DNA of 64,000 bases from Otis tarda (taxonomy: Eukaryota > Chordata > Aves > Otidiformes > Otididae): assembly GCA_026413225.1 (NCBI GenBank), contig CM048575.1:3996001-4060000 (forward strand), given 5' to 3'. Each line of letters begins with the position of its first letter. Within the stretch, counting starts at the first letter, position 1. The notes under the pieces were generated by a model, which was given only the letters and a program-made list of their open reading frames with translations, had not been told where the DNA came from and ran no database searches. A program made the translations under genes and the position numbers. This document shows positions 1 to 13,600 of the stretch, piece after piece.

Positions 1-1622
1 CAATTACTTTCACTGTCTAAATCTTCACTGTCAGAGAGAGCTTCTTCCTTAATCTGTGGAATTTCCTGAGAGCCTGAGGGATCCAAGTTATCATTCAGAC
101 TGGAATTTTCAGATTGTTCAAGCAGTTGAGATTTTGGAAGATAACTGCATTTGTCTTTTCCCACTGACTCTTCGAGTTTTAGCGTTTGCTTCACTTCCCC
201 ATTTGGCACTTCAATATTATGCACTGCAAGGTGATTCTGAAATTCAGTTTTTGAATAATAAAACTTTTTGCAACCAAAGAAGTTGCAGGTGTACGATGCA
301 TCTCTGAAGTGCTGTGCCTCGTGATGGTAAAGTTGCCCTAAGTCACTGAAAACAATATTACAGCCATTTAGCTCACACTTATAACGAAGGTCATCATGTG
401 TTTGCTTGTGATTGAGAAGCTCATTAACTGAGCCAAACCTAGCGTAACAATCCATGGACACACACATGTACGGCTGGGGTCCGCAGTGGACGCGCTCATG
501 CTCTCGCAAATGAAAGGACGTCATGAAGTGTCGGCGACAGAAAGCACACTTCTCCCTCCTGTTTTTCATATCCAAGTAGTGTTTCGCATTCTCATCATTG
601 TTTTGATGTTCAGCTTTCAGATGTACACTTAAGTATTTAAACTGCTTAAATACTCTAGAACAATCCGTTCCGGGACACGGATAGATGTCTCTGTCTTGCA
701 GCTGGCAATTTTCCAGTTGGCTAAATGTGACATATTCGTGTGCGTCTTTTTCAAAGTTTTCGGGCAGCTGGGGCTGATGTGACTTCTCCTGAAATGCTGG
801 GGGTGGGCTGCTGGAAGCTGTTGTCTTTTGTGGTGATCTCTCTTTTTTCAGTATTATTTTCTTTTTAGGTCTGTGTGTTCTACTAGGTGGCATTTTAACA
901 TGTTCCATTACATGTGGTACAAAAAATTCCTTTCTCTTGAACTTTTTTGTACACACCGGACACGTATAAACACCATCTTCCATATGCATCTTAGAATGAT
1001 GCAGTATTCTCGCCTCTATACACTCCCTTTTGCAGAGCACACAAAAAAATTTGTACTGAAGCCACCTCTGGTATCTTTCTGAAGAACCAATTGGTTTTTT
1101 TACTCTTGCTTTTTCTTTAGGGTGGTTTATTGTGTCTTTTCCATCATAATATTTATGCTCTTTTGTCTCATCGTAGTCACTAAAGAAAGTTTCTAACAGG
1201 TCGGTTTCATTGATTGACATGTTGCAACTTGCATCATCCTCAGAGTCAGAAGCTACTTTCCCTAACAGTTTAAGGCAATGCCGCTTTAATGTCTTCCAGT
1301 CCCAAAATTCAGGATCAAATGGCCAATATGCTTTTAAAGCTAACAGCAGCTCACAACGAAGTGAATTTGGAACCAGTGCATTTTCTTCATCAAATTTTTG
1401 ATCTGGTTGCATATAGAGCTCTTCCAACACATTAAATCCACTCAAAGTTGGCTCAAGTAAAAATTCTGTGAGCTGACAAGCTCTTCTAACTTCAAGGTCT
1501 TCTGGTAAAAGGCATGCAATTGTTTTACATACTGATGTCTTCATTTCATCGCTTCCATTCGATCGGATCTGAAGGGCTCTCACACATAACAAAACAGACA
1601 CAGCAAGTCCTGCTTCTTCTGC
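1..1622 (-). CDS. RLF: RLF final large exon, zinc-finger region (partial)
   Basis: The exon starts after a TTTAAACAG acceptor with [18 protein letters not shown] and stays open to the left edge of the window. I translated it fully and found no interruption. It first encodes the end of the helical domain ([20 protein letters not shown], then [17 protein letters not shown]). An acidic stretch (SDSEDD) follows, and then seven C2H2 fingers at roughly 975-1050, 836-970, 610-690, 485-550, 390-470, 305-385 and 200-295. Fingers 1 and 2 are close together, and a basic Lys/Arg/Pro linker separates finger 2 from finger 3. The sequence after finger 7 is acidic and Ser-rich. The remaining fingers and the stop codon are outside the window. 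Confidence 0.95.
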
Positions 1623-4600
1623 CTGTTTAAAAAAATAAAACACCAACAGCCACAAAACAAGTGTTACTTTTCTTTGATAAGTACATTCTCTCTAGAAATG
1701 TTCTATTAAAAAAAATGCAATGAGAACATCCAATAGACTACAGCCTATCCAGACTTCTGAGCGTTAATTGCCTGAGTCACTGAGCACATTCTAAAAAGTT
1801 CTAGTTCAGTTTATGTGAGGAACCTCTTCTATTTCTCAAGCGACGGGAGGCACTCTACATTTAGTGCACTCTGTGGAGGAGTCACATCAACTAGTTTGGG
1901 CATTAGATGTTGCAAAACATCTTTCTAACTCCTCCTTCTCTTCATTGAATGACTCTCAATCATAACTAAGTCAGACGCCTAAAAGAGAATGGTGTAAATC
2001 TTCCACATCCATTCCTCCTGCAGCATCCACACAGAATATTAATTCAGAACATGCAGTACTGTGTAATAAGGAAATTAATGTAAATTCACACCCTGAAACA
2101 AAATAACCTTCAATAGCAGACGCAGTACAGTAGCAGAAATTATTCTTGATGAAGACAACTGTCATTTCACTTCCAAACATTTTCTGAGGAGTCTATGCAA
2201 CTTTGAGGTGCTGCTCAATAGTATCAGGAAGACATCTACAAACATTATTCACATGCAGATTTAAAAAAATGCTGTATTCCAAATTCTACGTGGACAAAAT
2301 GGAAAGTTACCTTGTTCCAAAAGCATGCTTTCAGTACAAAGAATCTGAATGCATGAAAGTAACTATTTAGTCATTATTAGTAAAGAGAAGTAAGGGTCAA
2401 GATATTTGTAAATAGTGTAGAGAAATGACATGTGGCTAACACAACCACATCCACACCCACTCAGAGAGTAAAGATCCAAAAGAACTAAGAACAAGTTAAA
2501 AGAATTAGCAAGCTCTTACACTCACTGTGCACAGTCTATTTGAGATCATGCAATACTTCTTTAATTCAATAACAGTGTTTGTTTGCTAGACAGTAATAAT
2601 AATAATAATTTAAAAAAGCTATCTCCTCAGGAGAAGAAATTTTAATATGGTTTATCAGGAAACACAGAAATAACTAGTATATAGTTAACAATATATTATA
2701 TGTTTTATATATGAATTGCACATTCATGCACCTTTTAAATGTAGAAATAGGCTGACTTTAGAGAAATTAGTAGCAAACATTTCTCTGTGCAGTCACTACT
2801 GGAATTTATCTTTGCCAAATTAGAGTTCCAGACTCTCCTCTATGATCTGTCAAAAGGACAATCACGTAATCTTTCTGATTTCTACTTTGACTTTAAAACA
2901 GGGCTCTGATACTTGCTCTTCTCCTACCACATCACACTTGCTAACTCAATTGGTTCACAGGATTAACTCTGATCAGTGAGGAGAGTCTCTCAGGTAAACA
3001 AACCTGAAGCTGGAGAGAAATTTAATTGAAAAAAGGAACCTTCCCTGCTTTATCGATAATCCATTTGATGCCTTAACTCTAAAATAACTCATGTCCACGT
3101 GAGAATGCAAAAAGATGGGCACATTTGGGAGGGTGCTGTTAATTGAAATATTCATAAAACTGAAGTTCATGTGGCAAGTTCTACCCTACATGTACAAGAC
3201 TATGCTGGTTTTCAGGAAGAAATATCTGAAATCTTTTTGAAATTGTGTCATTCCTAAGGGAAAATCCCGTATCTAATGTGAGGTCCACGACCTGCACAAT
3301 GCTGTTACTAAAATAGTTAAAATCCTATTATATTATAATCAGCTAGCTGATTATAATCATTAATCATTGAAGTGTGCCTGATTAATTTTCATTCATAATT
3401 GCCCTCCGCAAATCTACTCTCATATAGTGACCAGACACAGGAAATTTCAGTCTAACCAATTCCAAGAGTCAGAGCAGCCACCAAAGGAAGCCAGAAATAT
3501 CCTACTGAGCAACTACTCAGATCAACCACAGCTACCCCTTCTGCTCTGCTTATGAAAAACATGCTATATTTGCCTCCTGGGTAGATGGATCAATTAAAAT
3601 CTTTCCATTACTCCTCAGAGATGATGAGTTTATATAAAAATTACCGTTAAACATCTCTTGAACGTTTCTGCAACTTTCTAAAGATAGGCATCAGAACAGA
3701 AGGTAGAAGTTCAGAGATGACTGTATCAGCTGTTTTCAGGAAAAGGTATTTTCTCAGAATACAAAAATATGAGACATTTCAGTCAAGTTTCCATCTCTTA
3801 GAGATGCTACAGGAAACTGTCTCTGTGCCTCACTTCTAAACAGGCAGCAGATCAAAACATAGCTATGCTTTGTTAGCAAAATATTGTCACACTGTATTTT
3901 CAGAGTAACAAACAAACAGTTCCACACTGACTGCAGGTCACTTAAATGTGTCAAGCTGACAGAAAACTACAATGCTAGACATTTTTCAGAGATTTATATT
4001 AGTAAGTTATTAGGCACTTAATCAGAAAGCATGAATATGAAATAAGCTATTAAGAAAACTGTAAGTTCAGGTAAACAGATCTTCTATCCAAAGATTCTGG
4101 ACTGCAGCTTACTTACTTCAGATTGTATGACTCTTATCAAGAAAAATAAATGCTGTAGTGTCTTGGCAATGATGCCAAACTGACGACATCTCTCCAAAAA
4201 GGAATCTAAAGAAGGATCTATTCTTCTCTGCAATTTGCTCCAGAAAAGCGTCAGTTCCCTGCAAAGAGTTGAAAGCAGAATGTAAGAAATTCACAGATAT
4301 ACACAATTTGTCCAGAGCCTACACATTTTAGTTCAGAGTTGATGCCACAACAACTTAAACATTATTAAAAAACAGCACACACTCCAATCAGGTCTCCATC
4401 TCCAAGAGACGCTGAAGAGAACTGTTACTGTGCCTTACTCCTAAACAAGCACCAGATCAAAACACAGCATATCTCCTGTTACTTGATGGGGAAAGACACA
4501 GGCTACGTGATTAATCTCACTTAAGGCAGGCATCTATACCTGCAGGGACTTCCTTCCTAGACAAGAAAAAAAAACTTCTCACACGGAAATTTCAAACAGG

Positions 4601-7600
4601 TAAGATGAACCATAAGCAGCCGCTTCTCTCCCACTAGGCTAGTAGCTCAGACGTGACACCAGCACTCTGACGACGTAACTACAACCCAGCGCTTTAGAAG
4701 ATAACAGAACACGCTTTGTGAAGTGTTACACAAGGGATACGTAAGTCTACTACTGTTGAGAGGCTGTGTGCTTTACTGTACCATGTGGGCATAAAGCTGT
4801 TAAATTAAGCAATTTATTATAACACAGGCAACACAGGCACTGAACGATGCGATCTGTCACTCCGTGTTGCTTTCCCATCACAATGAGTGCCACGGAAACG
4901 GAAAAGCAGCAGTGATAGGATAGTCTTTTAAACCACTTGAAAAAAGTTTTTCTCCTGTTCCTTTAGCACAGTAAACTTCACCTTTGCTAACTTCACCACT
5001 GCGTATCAATCATACCTATTGGTTTCTACATACAAGGTCAGTCACAGCCTCTAGAACCAAAAACCAAGAAAACACACCTATGCAAACTTCACACTGAACA
5101 CCGGCAAGGTTTTTCCTTTGAGTTATTACTGCAGTCCTACTCTTGAACTCTAAGCCAAGAGAAAGGGAATGAGGCCTTGCTATGGATCTGACCTGGGACA
5201 CATTTATTGCACAAAAATGGACAATATTTACCAGGAACATTTGGGGGTTTTTTTTTGTTTGTTTGTTTCGTTCAAAGGCCTAGAAATGCAATTAACAGCC
5301 TTTCGTAGGCAGGACACCCCTGAGAAGCTAGATAGGCTTACAAGAAACTAATATACAAGCAGTATAATTCAAGGTATTTTGATTTTAAATCCTAAAACAG
5401 AACTAGAGAGGAATAAAAGGCAGACACTCAGATGATCAGTAACTTTTTCTACTGCCCTTCAGTCCCAAGAAGCCGACAAAATGTAAAATTTAATTGAACA
5501 TCAGGATGACTAACGTGGAAGAACTGGATGAAGGGAAGCTTACGCAAGAAAGGCACAGAAAAGAGTTAAAAAAAAATTAAGTTGGCATCACCACTACAGA
5601 AACACAACAAACTTGAAAGATCGCTTACCAAGACATCAGTCATTTTGTATACCTATTCAGTACATTTACGTAGCTGGGAATTGGAAGAATAGCGAGAGAA
5701 GGGCTTCACTCTGGATAATCCCTGATTCCTAAGAGTTGTTGTCAGAGCAGAAAGTTTTCACTGTTTACCCTGTTCTCCTTCTCATCCCACTCCCTCTTTC
5801 TGCAAAGCTAAAGTACATTTTTGGAAGGGCTCCTCAAGCACAATGATATAGCGGTGTTCCTCAGACAATCTTCACACATATGGCAAGGCAAGAAAGGACA
5901 GCTCTCAGTATTTGGGCAACTTTCAATTGCAAAATTGACGTGAGGCAGTACAGAGCAGAGAAAGAACTCCAGACAGACAGATACCAAGTTAACACTTAGA
6001 AGGAAAAAAAAATAATAAATAATTAAAAAAAAAATCTTACTAGCATATCAGATGGGAGAGAAGTTTTTTGAAGCTGTGCTTCGCTACAGTTCATACATAA
6101 TGCCACTTGTGTTAATGTTAAAATTACATTATTTTATGGATTGATGAATTGCCTGACTCTTTGAAGACTAAAGCAATCAGCTAACTCAGAATTACTGTGC
6201 TCAGAGCAGTACTACTTCTTAGATCAAGTTCCACACATGGCAGATACTTCCAGTCTTAAAAGCAGCGTTACACATTATTTTATGATTATCAGCAACAATC
6301 ATTGCAAAATCTTCCAATTCTGGTCAGGAATAACATACGCAAACCTAAGTTTGCTTTCATCTTCAGCTGTGAAATGAATCTTCACACCAACAGCACTAAT
6401 TCACAAGGTTTACTAAGCTTCCCTCGGAGGTACAGACTTGAGGCTACAGGATGAGCTGAGGTAAGCGAATGAAATCCCTCATCTTCTCCAAATATGCAAG
6501 AAGAAGAAGAGGTTCGTGCTGGATTGGAGAGTTAGCACTGTGCCATCAGGCAGATACTGGAACAGTGATGGTGGGAGGTAGATTTTCCCTTTTTAGACTT
6601 TGAGCGACGTTACAGCTGAACAGATTTGACAGCTTACAACTTCCAGAAGCACCAGTACACTTCTCCACTGGTACCTGTCTGCTCACATGGTAAACTAATC
6701 AAACATTAATCTGTAGAAAGCTAAACACAGTTTTGGCTGGGTGAGATGAATGTGCTCACTACAGGTCAGAGGGGCCCAGAGCCAGAACAACAGACGAGGC
6801 AGACTTCTGCAGCTAGCACCACAACAGGGCAAGAATTTATCTTCTGCTTTTTGGCAGCAGAAAATTGTTAGGACTGGCTCAAGTATGAGTACGGCACCAA
6901 AGCTCCATCTTCATCCACTACATAAGACACTCATCCACACTAACAGGATCTCAAAAGCACCTTCACTTTCACCTGCTCTTTACAGCTGTCAACAGGTCTT
7001 TTCCTTTGTCTAAACCAGAATACTTCCAACCTGGATCGCTAATGCTGGTTTCCAGCATAAAGCAAGATCTGGGGCAGAGTAACAGGAACACGTGGCTGGC
7101 AGCAAGCAGGATTGCACCGGACAACACTGCTTGCTTACAGTTCGGTTAAAGGCCAGCCAGGGGCTTGCAGAAAATGTTTCATCAATGTATTGCTGCTCTA
7201 AGAATCAAGAAGAACGTGATCCAGAAAATTCTGCAGGAAGCAATTTTATTTAAGGATCCTACAGATGAGTGGAACATTTCCAAGTACGTATGCTAGGGCT
7301 TGCCCGTTGAACCGAATCCGTAACAGCACAAAGGGAAGCTGACCTGTAAGTGACACTGTAGCAGACGGTCTCTGCTCTTCTTACTCCCTGCTCTCCTCTC
7401 AAAGAATTTTAGCAAATGTTTTAGTCACCAGTCAGTTCTGGCCTACCAAATTTACCAATAATGCACCAGAAGTACACTATGAAAACTGATATCATTTATT
7501 GACTTGAAACACCATTTTGCAGGCTTATGATTAAATACACACAACAAAAAGTTACATTTTATTATTAAAAGCCAAAATCCAGAAGGTGTTAATGCTACAA

Positions 7601-10600
7601 AAAAATGTGAGTCCAAATCATCAGTAGATCAAGCATCACAGAGGAAAATAATCTTTGAACTACAGTGCTCTCCTTTTGAACCAGACAGGACATTCTGTGA
7701 AGTGAATTAAGCAATTGCTGCCCCTTAAAATGAGCAGCTGGTCTCAGAAAGGACTATGCCTCCGTTTAGGTATTCAATTTAACTAAGTAATTGTGATGGG
7801 TGCGCTCCGCCCCCTGAGCAGGCTGGTGGTGGTTTGGTACAGTCTCTAAAGGAGGCGAAGGCCTGAGCCACAGCCAGGCCAAGAACTCCTCGAGTTTCAA
7901 TGTGTTCTCTGAAAACCTGCAAAGGAGCGGAGCGACACGGCGAGCATTGATGCATACGACCTTTGAACACCGGATCACGCAAGTAACTCAGAAGCAGCGG
8001 GTGGCTTTCGCAAGACTCATTTATCAAGGAACAAAGCGGTGGGTAGAAGGAGTCTCATGCACGCGTCTTCCATCACGTGTAATCTGACTACAAGCCAACC
8101 GCTTTATTCCATAAATACGACAGCCCAAGAGGGCCGCCTTTGAGCTCTCCCGGCTAGGCAGCATGGCGGTGGTGGTGATCTCCCCTTGAGCTGGGACACC
8201 TCTCAAAGCTGCTCCTCAAGGCAGAGGGGCCTTTTACCAACGGCAGATCTTTGGTAAGTGACCGATATCGTGCATGGTCTTGTACTATGATAACTTTGAT
8301 TTTGCCTTGCTAACTTTGATCACATGCTGAATTGACACTGATGAAACATTCTATAAACTTTGCATATACAATCCTTAAGATATAAATCACTGACCAAGTC
8401 TGGGACTAAGTCTGGATCCAGATGCACCCAGAGTCCCCTCTAAGAAGGGGTTTAGAAAGCAAGGGGGTCCGCTCAGAACCTCATGACTCAATGGGATAGT
8501 CCTCCTTCCTCCTCGCACCTCTGGTCTCTGAATCATTCTAACTGAAGCGTAACCCAATTTTCCTTTGTATGTTTTTCCATGCAGTAACTGGGGTGAACCT
8601 TGCCATCAAACTTTAAATTCACACTTTTATAACTATTAAAATCGCTTTTGCTAGCACCTTTGACAGCGGTTCTTTAAGCCATCTAATTCACCCATTTGTG
8701 ACAAACTGGTGTAGTTGGCAGGATCCTAAATCAGGCTTCATGACAAACCGGTGTATTCAGCAAGATCCTAAAATACTGCCACGAATCCTGATTTAAGTGT
8801 GTATTTATGCTGTACTTAAGCCTATACAATGGCTAGCAAGCAACCTCTAGCATGTGATTCCTCCACATTAGTTTTAGCTGTAGGATTAGGCTAAATATGC
8901 AGATTGCAGTGAGTTCATCTTAACATTTCCTGTCCTTCCAGACAGCTCTGACATTCGTCATGCTTTTGATTGAGCTCAATTTACTAACACAGAGAAAGCA
9001 ACACTACTTTCTCTCTTTTACAGGGTATTGATTCAAATCAGCTTTGCAATGATTTCAGTGGTCACCGCAGTCTGTATGGAGTAGAGGCCTCCTCATTTTT
9101 GTGAGACATAATATCCACTACGACTGTAACGTGTAATCTCACATCTCATCGGTTGGGCTGGCTGATCTGACATAAGTAATCCTTCAAATTAAAAGTTTTA
9201 TGTCATATCAGGGACTTGAATTCATCCACTGTGTGGCTAAATAACCACTAGATCTGCATCTGCCACAAGGAAAGCAGGTGGAGATCAATAAAAGGCCACT
9301 CCATCAAATAGCAGTTCACCATAAGACCAGCAAGGCATCCTTATTTTCAAGCAACAGCCCTTTTTAAACAGATTTACAGGTACAGCCACAAAGTAAGAAA
9401 GTAATCTGACAGTCAAGAGGTATAGATTCACAAGACAGGAGTCCATCAGAAGGTGAACTTCTCCAATTTGGACTCCAGCATCCTGGAAGCTTTGCTCTTC
9501 AGTGGGTACAGACTGTGCAATCGTGTTGTACACGGACTGCTATGTACAGTACTAGAATTCGAATTCGTACGCTTACACAATTTCAGTGTTAGACAGAAGA
9601 CTTCATTTTCCTGTCTCACCCCTGGGGGAAGGCAGCTGGAACTTGAGGATTTTGTCCAGACAGCAGCAGAGGGGCCAATTGTGGCATGCCTGGACATAGC
9701 AGCAAAGTTTGAACCAGCACCTTTCATCTGAACAACCACTGCAACGGTGCAGTCGTAATGGTATGACTCCAGCATGACTGGCACAAACCTGCTAACACTC
9801 TGTAAGCAGGAATGCACTTGTGTTGCTAGACTGTGCTAACATTTTTATCTCCTAGGCTAGCCAATCGTAAATCTGATGTGGAAGTACCTACTCATCTTAA
9901 AGCTGCACCGTGTTTTGTGTAGACTCAGCCTTAGGCAGGCCCCATCGTGGGCCAAACCAGCAGGGATATGGGAAATCTACTGCTCCAATTGATCCCTCCT
10001 GACTCGTTAGTCAGGAGAAAATGTAGGCTAGACAAGTTACAGGACCTGAAAGCTTCATTCAGATTCTAACCGGTTTCAGTTCAGACTGTGTACTGCAAGC
10101 AAAAAATCCACCCATAGTTGTTGTCACAAAAACCAGACGTTATTCTGCAACAATAAATGCTACATCACCGAAGTCTGTCCTCCAGTCCCAATGGTTTAAA
10201 AGTCTCAGCCACACATGAAGTCCAACTCTCTTCATTTGCACCTCAGGGACACAGCCTTTACATAGAATTGCCTAACGAGTCTCCCTAAGCCACAGGAAAT
10301 CATTTAGTTCACACTTAAAGAATTTTAGTAGTTGTTGGGGTTTTTTTTGTTTGTTTGTGGGTTTTTTTTTTGTATGGTGGCTTTTTTGTTTTGTTTTGTT
10401 TTTCTTTTAAAAAAAGAGACCATGGGATGGACTTCAGCCTCATATCTCTGTGGACATGGCTCTAATCTAATCTCTAATGACACATTTCAGTAGTGAAAAA
10501 CAGTCAGCCTCTAGAACTTCCAAGTGTGGTGCACTCTTGAATCTTCCACGAGTTCATTTCTCTCTACAAGGTATGCTTTTGCTCAAAAATATATTTCTGG

Positions 10601-13600
10601 TGTGAAACAGAAGCAAGATGTAAATACTTCCGCACTTTTTGTACAGATGATTGGATCCGGCTAAAATATCAATCATCCTGCTGACACTTAAGTGCTATGA
10701 AAACTCCTCCTAATGGCTTTAAAAGTGAGTACATGAACAATGCCACAGCTGATAGAATCCAGGTTCCCAAGATACACTTGAGACATCTGGTAATGTAAAG
10801 CTTTAGCCAGATCACTGTTTAAACAGCAGAAAACTACACATTCAGCCATGCCTTGAAAGCTAAAACTACAAACTCTTTGTAAGGGGCAGAAAGCAGCTTC
10901 CCTGCTTTGGCTCTACCAGTTTGCCACTGCTGAAACAGAGATGCAAAAACTTTTGCATCTCCAATCAGTTAAGAGGGCAGAGACGTTTTATAGTCACAAT
11001 CTGTTCAAGACACAATCCCAGAAGGGTTTGGGTGGGAAGGGACTGTTAAAGCCCACCCAGTCCAACCCCCCTGCCAGGAGCAGAGACATCTCCAACCAGA
11101 TCAGGTTGCTCACAGCCCCGGCCAACCTGGCCTGGAATGTTTCTAGGGATGGGGCATCCCCCACCTCTCCAGGAAACCTGGGCCAATGCTCCACCACCCT
11201 CAGTGTAAAAATTTTTTTCCTTATGTCCAGTCTGAATCTGCCCTCTTTCAGTTTAAAGACATTACCCCTCGTCCTATCACAACAGGCCCTGCTAAAAAGT
11301 TTCTCCTCGTCTTTCTTATAAACTCTCTTTAAGTACTGAAAGGCTGCAACAAGGTCTTCTCTGAGCCTTCTGTTCTCCTGGCTGAAGGCCTAGTACTACA
11401 ACCGAGTTGCAGAAATTACAAACTTATTAAAAGGGTCTCTGGGGGGAAAAAAAAAAAAAAAAAAAAAAAAATTTAAAAGATGTTACTTCTGCACATTCCT
11501 ACTACTTACATTTCTGTGGAGGAAGTGAAAAAAAGGCATCAAACTCTCATGGGTCTAAACACTCAAGAGGAAAGAACTGAATTACAATACACTTTGTGGA
11601 ACCACAAAGCTTAGGAGTTTGACACCAACTCAGAGAGCACTGATCCAGCACTACTTACAGAGCGACTACATCACTGAAGCATTTCTGTTAATGCCAACCA
11701 GTATTGTTTCATTTTTAAATGGTTTGAACATTACTTTTATCTGATCCACTGCTCTATTACAATAGCAAGACGAGTCCTTACTTATTTTGTCACAAGTTAT
11801 CTAGAAAGTACTCCAGCCTGATGTACTTCTCAAGTTAAAGATAGATCCACTTTTCTCTACATATTTTTGTACTAGATCACCTCAATTCTCTTGCATTGAG
11901 GCCAGTGAAGAAGAGGTAGGAGTAGCAGTAACTTACTACTTACCAAGAACAATACACATTTGCTGTTTGAAGCTGATGAGTAAGGTATGTTGTACAAAGA
12001 ATAAATGCAGTGTTTTCTTGCCCCTCAGATTCCAGATTACATATGATGTCCAGTACTTCTTTGCAATCCACCTTTGCAATCTTAAAGAAAAAAAAATTAA
12101 AAAGAAAAGGCACTTTATTCTCAGTATGTGTACAGAAGAAATGCATGTTTACTGTATCAAAGGAAACAGTCTCACAAACATATGAGCAAAACACTATGAC
12201 TCCTTTTAGTATCCGAAGTTCATACCACACCTTTCAGCTACGGAATGGCAGAGTTCATGTGTTAGTTCTCACCCCTTCTCAGTATTAATTTTCTTTGGGA
12301 CCGTCTTCCATTTTGTGCAGCTTAGCAAAATCCTTACAGGCAACGGCCTATCTAAAACTTCGCATTCCTTCTCTGCACTTGTAAGCATGCCTGTTTTCCT
12401 TTTGAAAATTAAAACCCAGGTCCAAAAAGGTCAAAGGATGTGTAAAAACCAGTCTCTTGTCCTCTTTGTCCACAAGTGCTGATTCTGAACAATCACACTC
12501 CAAAGCATGATGTTAAAAACAGAGTTTAGATGAGAGAGAAATCTCATTGAAGTTCTGGAAAGCCTACTTAAAGGTAGTACCTATCCATGTATCAAAACAG
12601 AGCGTTAGCTTGGTTATAAGCCAGGTATTTTATACCACAAACAGTAATTATGTCGTGCTTCTACTAGTAAGACAACACCTCTTTTAATACACTGTTTCCA
12701 CCAGATCTATTGCGCTTCATAGAATAGGCTGTACTCAAGCAACAACCACTTTAATCAGCTGTTGCTACTAGAAACAATTCAAACCCCTTGTTCATGATGA
12801 AAAATAAGAACAACAAAAGGAAGTTAAAATATACCAAACTAATTTTCACAGACGTCTCATTCAACAGGAAAAGCAGAAGCGGGTATACCACCCCAGTTTT
12901 CCGTAGAGGCTTGACAGTGGAGATCACTGAGTAAAGACATTTTCTAGGGTCCACCGACGTTTGGTCAGTACTGATCTTTGCAGCAGACGTTTTTAGAGCA
13001 ATTCACAAGCTGCAAGTGCTTGACGATGTGTCAGTTTTGCATTTGACAAAGAGTAATACGTAGCAGATTATTTTGGTCTGGAGTTTTGTTACTGATTCAC
13101 CTCTGGCAAGAGAGAAACCTCAAATGACCTTAAGTGACAATGCTTTGCTAACTAAGGGGACGGACACCATTGCTCCTTGCATGTCAGAGATAACAAACAC
13201 TTACAATATCTGCAAATCAAGTGCCACCTCCACCAGGTTGGGGAAGATGGAAAAGCAAGTCCATATCAACGGCCACATGGAAAAATTTTGAAGGTGTTCA
13301 TCACTCCACTGAGAGAAGACGGCTGTTCTAGCTAACAGATTTAAAAAGGAAAAAAAAAAGCGCAAGGTATTGATGTACTGATGCATACCATCTCACTCCA
13401 AAGTCCTTTGCCAGCAGTACCTTTCTCATGCTCTCATCTACGTTCGGTACTTACAGGCACACAGGCTTTCAGCTTGTGTGGGAAGTCTAGTTGGATACAT
13501 GTCTGATAGCTGGGCAGCTCCAGTCTTCTCACAGTATTCTACCACCTCTCATCACTCAGTTATTCCTATTCTTTATAGATTACAATTTCCATCAGCACAT

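Larger units (their letters stand above)
4259..11943 (-). other. RLF intron 6 with LTR and CR1
   Basis: A 7.7-kb intron. It contains the second half of the local duplication (about 4387-4475), a probable LTR at 7792-8703, G/T-rich low-complexity sequence at about 10335-10405, a CR1 tail at about 11011-11395 and a poly-A run at 11443-11471. The rest is unique AT-rich sequence with no recognisable gene. Confidence 0.8.

Noticed and set aside
10941-11321. A 126-codon plus frame
   Set aside because: It is the antisense of a CR1 3' tail; the same peptide text recurs at 43032-43310.
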